Assembly: GCA_026260175.1 (NCBI GenBank)
Contig: JAKCWW010006775.1
Coordinates: 7,986-31,306, forward strand
DNA: 23,321 nucleotides
Direction: 5' to 3'
Source of the DNA: Reticulitermes lucifugus
Lineage: Eukaryota; Arthropoda; Insecta; Blattodea; Rhinotermitidae
Shown here: positions 19,773 to 23,321 of the stretch, in pieces
Layout: each line of letters starts with the position of its first letter
Position numbering within the stretch: position 1 is the first letter of the stretch
The notes under the pieces: model-generated
What the model was told of the DNA's origin: nothing
The model's database searches: none
What the model saw: only the letters and a program-made list of their open reading frames with translations
Translations under genes and position numbers: made by a program

Positions 19773-20554
19773 GCACTGCAAAGAATGCATACATTGATAT
19801 ATTATAGAAGATTTTGGAACCAATGCACAGATATAAAATATTGAAGTTTAAAAATAATACATTGTTTAAAATGTATGTTAAAGATTAAAATACAGATAAA
19901 AATATATGCGCTTGATTCTGATGGATAACAAATAGTATGTGTGTAGTAAATCACCATCCTGAAAGGAAAAATACGTGAGTGTAGGAGGTAATTGGTAATG
20001 TAGTGTTAGATGAAAATTGTATAATGTATTATAGAGACGAAATTGCTTTCAGTAAAATATGTACCAAGCAGGGGTGTATTGATGTTATCTGTTCAGCATA
20101 CCACTCTGTATGGAAGTCTAGCTACAAACGGAAAAGAGATGGGTGGGGGTCACGCGTTTGTGTGGGTGAGTTGTATATCATAGACAAAAGCAAAGAGGGG
20201 GTTATTATCCTTGTGAGATTGTTCACTGGTGATAGTATTTTTGTCTACGGATATCATCGCGTATCTGCGTGACCCCACCTACCTCTCTCCTGTTTGTAGC
20301 TAGGTTTCAATACAGAGTGGTCTGCTGAAGAGATAACATCAATACACCCTTTCTTGGTATGTATTTTACTAACAGCTGTTTTATCTTTATAATACTTTAT
20401 ATAATTTTTATCTACCAATGTATTACCAATTAGCTACTATATACACATGTATTTTTCCTTTCAGGATGGTGATTTACTACAACTTTATATTTTATGTCTG
20501 TGCATTGGTTCCAAACACTTCTGTAATATTTTGATGTATGTAGTCTTTGTAATT

Positions 20555-20602
20555 TACCTCCCTGAAGATGGCCACTTGAGTGGCTAAATCATGTAGGAGG
20601 TA
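20555..20602 (+). ncRNA. Hammerhead-like motif, right arm of the palindrome
   Basis: Stem I TACCTCC (20555-20561) pairs perfectly with GGAGGTA (20596-20602). Between them lie the intact core CTGAAGA (20562-20568), stem II GGCCAC (20570-20575) / GTGGCT (20580-20585, last pair G-T) with loop TTGA, then AAAT (20586-20589) where GAAA is expected, CATGT, and A (20595) at the cleavage position. The 5' core and all stems are intact; G12 and A15.1 are substituted. It is complementary in decay to the left-arm copy, whose GAAA is intact. Stem III would be only a palindromic 2-3 bp, the situation in which PLE hammerheads are thought to act as dimers. Confidence 0.7.
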
Positions 20603-20854
20603 TATGGTGTATATAATGTACTTTAATATGCTTATGTGCCTTTGTTGGTTTTGATATTGTATCTAATTCCCTACTGTTTTCAGTACTACTCATGGCTGAT
20701 ACATTTCAGACTGTGTTAAATAAGGGTTGTTAACACATTACTGTCAGAAAGTCAAGGCTTGGTATGGAAGGTACATGACAAAACTGCAGACATTGATTCA
20801 ACCAACCATAGTCTTTGAGGTATAATGGAAAGTTAAAACCTTGTAATCCACAAA

Positions 20855-21115
20855 GTTTGGGCTTTAAGTTTTCATTTTAGTGATTGGCACTTTAGGCTTT
20901 CAGGTTACATTCTGTTGATACTAATTCACCTTCAACCACATTATTTATTGCACCAATGTAAGGCTTTGAAGTTGCATTTCTTTGACAGATATCCATGGAG
21001 GTTAGCCTTTCATATTTCAGTTTAATGGCAGTTTGGGCTTTCAGGTTTTACTTTGTTGACAGGCTTACAAGTTAACAAGGATCTTTATAGCAGTAAGATT
21101 AGGCTTTATTCTGCA
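20855..21115 (+). repeat. Degenerate GGCTTTCAGGTT-type repeats
   Basis: GGCTTTAAGTTTTCATTTT (20860), GGCTTTCAGGTTACATTCTGTTGA (about 20895), GGCTTTGAAGTTGCATTTCTTTGACAG (about 20962), GGGCTTTCAGGTTTTACTTTGTTGACAG (about 21037) and GGCTTTATTCTGCATTA (about 21103) look like irregular copies of one ~25-base unit spaced 35-80 bases apart. Origin unknown; all within SERCA intron 1. Confidence 0.4.
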
Positions 21116-21689
21116 TTACTTTCATGTTCATCTCCCAGCTTTATGCTCCAGTTTATTCTCCTGATGACCTCTGTCAACTTGCAAAATAAGTTGGTATATT
21201 CTGAATTGACTTTATTCCTGAACGTGTAATCTGCAAAGTACAGTATGTACTCGGGTGTTCTGTTATACAGATTTAATGTTATCTGTATATGTCTGAGGTT
21301 ACTTCTTTCATTTGTATGTGCTCCTGTAGTGTCATCCACAAGCGTTATTCAGTGGATTACTTTTCTTGCAGTGATCACATGCATTACAGTCACTGTTCAT
21401 GTTGGCCTCCATGAGGCTATATGGATTCCATTAGTTGAAATGTGAAGTCCTTGCCATATCTGTTATGATTATATCAACATGTTCAGTCTTAATGTTGCTT
21501 CTCTTGTACAAATAATAGTTTCTGGAGTGTTGAGGCAAGTACATTTGTAATCATCTAAGCATTGTAGGGAAATGAATGTAGGGATGAAGCCATGTGTAGG
21601 CTATTTGTATCTTGTATCAGTTTAAATATAATTGAAGTTTATATAGGAAGCTGGAATATGTGTGTATGTACTGATTTTGGGAAAGGTAA

Positions 21690-21977
21690 ACTAATGCATC
21701 GCCGATCCCAGTGGCCGTGCGGTCTAAGGCGTGGGTCTTCTGCCGCTCACTTACTGGGATCGTGGGTTCGAATCCCACCAGGGGCATGGATGTCTGTCTC
21801 TTGTGAGTGTTGTGTGTTGTCAGGTAAAAGTCTCTGCGACGAGCTGGTCCCTCGTCCAGAGGAGTCCTACCAACTGTGGTGCGTCTCAAATGTGTGTGAT
21901 CATGAAACCTCGACGAAATGAGGAGGCCCAGGTCCATATAGGGCTGTCGAGCCATGGGGGGGGGGGACTAATGCATC
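21690..21977 (+). mobile_element. tRNA-derived SINE (family 1), complete young copy with poly-G tail
   Basis: Element 21701-21966, flanked by an exact 11-bp duplication ACTAATGCATC (21690-21700 and 21967-21977), the hallmark of LINE-driven insertion. The head has an A box (GTGGCCGTGCGGTCTAAGGCG) and a canonical B box (GGGTTCGAATCCC), closest to tRNA-Leu as I remember it. The body is shared with 1-82 and 12562-12815. The tail after GAGCCAT is 11 G rather than A (21956-21966). Frames of 84-112 codons across it on both strands are not genes. It lies in the sense orientation in SERCA intron 1. The perfect duplication implies recent insertion. Confidence 0.96.
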
Positions 21978-22129
21978 ATATTTAAGGAGGTACAAATGTT
22001 GCAGAACTGTTTTAAATTGGAAAGATTGTCTTACTGCATTAAAAAAAAGATTAAATTTCCCTGTGCACACCGTGAAAGAATAAGGAGGAATGTGAGTATA
22101 TCACCACTCATTTTTATCTGAGTAGTAGA

Positions 22130-22290
22130 TTGTGGTGAGTGGTTAGTTCCATGCCCTGGCCACTTTACCCATAAGGAAAGAGTTCTCAGCACCTATTGAA
22201 TAGGATGCTTGGTGATTTCAGCGCCACACTGCACATTTTGGAGAAGAGGAAAATACCTTGCCCTGCACCTGAATTGAACTGCAGTTACTC
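22130..22290. other. Possible very decayed tRNA-like repeat
   Basis: GTGAGTGGTTAGTTCCATGCCC and, 130 bases on, CCTGAATTGAACTGCAGT (minus-strand B-box-like GTTCAATTC) recall SINE heads but do not fit one orientation. Recorded as a hint only. Confidence 0.15.
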
Positions 22291-22860
22291 TGTTTTCCTG
22301 CACATAGTTTCTTGCTCTCCTCTTGACTTTTCCAACCAAATCGCTCATAATATCTAACACACATTTCTTGATATTGTTTCACTGCACTTCCACATTCCCA
22401 CATTCAAATTTGATTGCACTAAGTTTTTCTTCTGGACTATTGTGTACTGCCTGTCGTTGAGCATATCGCATGTAATGGTGGGAATATTCTACACTAATAT
22501 CACATAACCTTGACCACCACAGACATAGTAAAAATGGCTTCTACAAGTACTGCCAAACCACCTTCACAATGTAGAGCAATAGTTAATACATGTTACTTCA
22601 ATTCACTCATTTTTATATTTAAGGAAAATTGCAAAAATTGTTTGACGCAAGGTCTATGGCTGGATACTAGTTACCTGGCATCCTAGAAGGCTCCTTAAAT
22701 TTATTCTGGAACAGGTAGTGAACTTCAGGTGACAGGGACTTGTCCTTCCCTTATAGTCTGATGTATGAAGTAAGCTATGTTGGCTATTTTAAGTAACATT
22801 GTTAAACATGAGTTAGGAGAAGAGACATTTAGCAGATAATTGGTTACCAGTGCAGAGAAC

Positions 22861-23174
22861 TTAACACTTTCAATGCCGGGTATTTAAATCCCCGAGGGTG
22901 TTAAATTGCCAAGGATTTATTAAATGTCAAACAAGTAATGCGTCATCTTATAAATTATAAAATATAATTATGTATAAAATGCACATATTTTTGCTAGTTG
23001 TCAGCTAGGTTTTAATAAAGATGTAAAATATGTTTCCTGAAAGAACTTACTGTGTGCTTGGCCTATTTAAGGCAAAAAAGCAGAGTAAATTTAGATCGAC
23101 TAAAGTCGACTGTGGCAAATTAAAATGTAAATACTTAAACCGACCATGGTCGGCATTGGCAGTGAAAGTGCTAA
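22861..23174. mobile_element. 306-bp piggyBac-like MITE
   Basis: Element 22865-23170. The left end CACTTTCAATGCC and right end GGCAGTGAAAGTG are 12-of-13 inverted repeats of the CCCTTTCACTGCC type. They are flanked by TTAA (22861-22864) and CTAA (23171-23174), consistent with the TTAA target of piggyBac with one mutation. Inside are palindromes CGACTAAAGTCG and CCGACCATGGTCGG near the right end and CCCGAGGG near the left. The 81-codon frame at 23030-23275 runs through the element and is not a gene. Confidence 0.8.
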
Positions 23175-23299
23175 AATATCTGGTAGGAATGAAAATTTCT
23201 TTTCTCAGGGTGTTTCGTAGTTCACAAAATAATTATGCAAGAGAAAATGTGATTTATATTACACCTGAGTCTTGAGTAAGTTCTCTCCTCCCTTCCACA

Positions 23300-23321
23300 G
23301 ACACACACACACACACACACA
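23300..23321 (+). repeat. (AC)n microsatellite at window edge
   Basis: Alternating AC to the last base, preceded by the pyrimidine-rich TTCTCTCCTCCCTTCCACAG. Its true length is cut off by the window end. Confidence 0.97.

Larger units (their letters stand above)
19686..20668. repeat. Nearly 1-kb imperfect palindrome (foldback) carrying PLE-type hammerheads
   Basis: The left arm (19686 to about 20195) is complementary to the right arm (about 20240-20668) through many long blocks. From the outside in: AATTAGATA, TATTAAAGT, ATACCTCCTACATG, GGAACCAATGCACAGA, TAAATCACCATCCTGAAAGG, GGTGTATTGATGTTATCT, ACCACTCTGTAT, CTAGCTACAAAC, GGGGTCACGC, TAGACAAAA. The central loop is about 45 bases. The left arm carries ~95 bp extra (about 19845-19940) and the right ~25 bp extra near its outer end. 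The 89-codon frame at 20003-20272 is a by-product. Because it lies inside the SERCA transcript, pre-mRNA could fold into a very long hairpin, a potential source of endogenous siRNA. No coding domain is present. Confidence 0.88.
19416..23321 (+). other. SERCA intron 1 (runs past the window end)
   Basis: It starts with the GTGAGT donor after codon 39. No downstream SERCA exon (expected to begin with the ELP-EEGK-type sequence) is present in the remaining 3.9 kb, so the intron continues beyond the window. It hosts a ~1-kb palindrome with hammerhead motifs, a complete SINE, a piggyBac-like MITE and an AC microsatellite. Stretches 19416-19685, 21120-21689 and 21978-22860 show nothing recognisable. 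Confidence 0.85.

Noticed and set aside
20003..20272. An 89-codon + strand ORF
   Set aside because: It lies within the left arm and loop of the palindrome, in an intron, with no recognisable domain.
20070..20355. Inner hAT element suggested by CAGGGGTGT at 20069
   Set aside because: The flanks continue the inverted repeat (ACCAAG / CTTGGT) instead of forming a direct 8-bp duplication, and the opposite end reads CACCCTTTC rather than CACCCCTG.
21711..21785. A functional tRNA-Leu gene
   Set aside because: The A and B boxes are good, but the cloverleaf arms do not close and the sequence is the head of a SINE with shared body and target duplication.
21592..21985. Overlapping reading frames of 84-112 codons on both strands
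   Set aside because: They run across the family-1 SINE; its tRNA-like boxes and target duplication explain the sequence.
23281..23321. 3' splice site (TTCTCTCCTCCCTTCCACAG) opening SERCA exon 2
   Set aside because: What follows is an AC repeat, which cannot encode the expected ELP-EEGK continuation.
1..23321. Reverse transcriptase, GIY-YIG or transposase coding sequence, and viral insertions
   Set aside because: I found no frame with the motifs of these proteins; all mobile elements here look non-autonomous or relic.

Overview
The window is AT-rich, repeat-laden DNA from an arthropod, most likely an insect with a large genome. A cockroach, termite or other polyneopteran is my guess, based on large introns, tRNA-derived SINEs, Penelope-type hammerhead relics and hAT/piggyBac MITEs; nothing seen fixes the species. 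There is no bacterial-style gene organisation, and almost every open reading frame is a chance frame in non-coding DNA.

The one protein-coding exon I can name is at 19298-19415 on the + strand. It encodes the first 39 residues of the sarco/endoplasmic-reticulum Ca2+-ATPase (SERCA) and ends on a phase-1 GTGAGT donor. Upstream lie a probable 5'UTR intron (18649-19160), a probable untranslated first exon and a weak promoter region (about 18360-18648). Everything from 19416 to the window end is SERCA intron 1. About 19 kb upstream of this is intergenic or unannotated DNA, with a CpG-dense island at about 7200-8000 that may be another promoter or first exon.

The most striking content is a series of hammerhead-ribozyme-like motifs of the Penelope-like-element (PLE) type at about 1.1, 3.5, 9.4, 15.7, 17.6 and 19.7/20.6 kb. 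At 1.1, 3.4-3.9, 17.5-17.66 and 19.7-20.67 kb the repeats form inverted pairs arranged head to head, with 5' ends facing inward and motifs reading outward. The largest pair is a nearly 1-kb imperfect palindrome inside SERCA intron 1, whose two outer arms carry complementary, partly decayed hammerheads. No reverse transcriptase or GIY-YIG coding sequence is visible, so these are non-autonomous or relic copies.

Other mobile DNA: a tRNA-derived SINE family with three copies (window start; 12562-12815 minus; 21701-21966 plus, the last with an exact 11-bp target duplication and a poly-G tail); at least three other tRNA-like SINEs (about 6.16, 10.1 and 10.9 kb) and a weak fourth (8.54 kb); a 163-bp and a 261-bp hAT-type MITE with 8-bp duplications; and a 306-bp piggyBac-like MITE at TTAA. 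The remaining stretches show only simple repeats or nothing I recognise.
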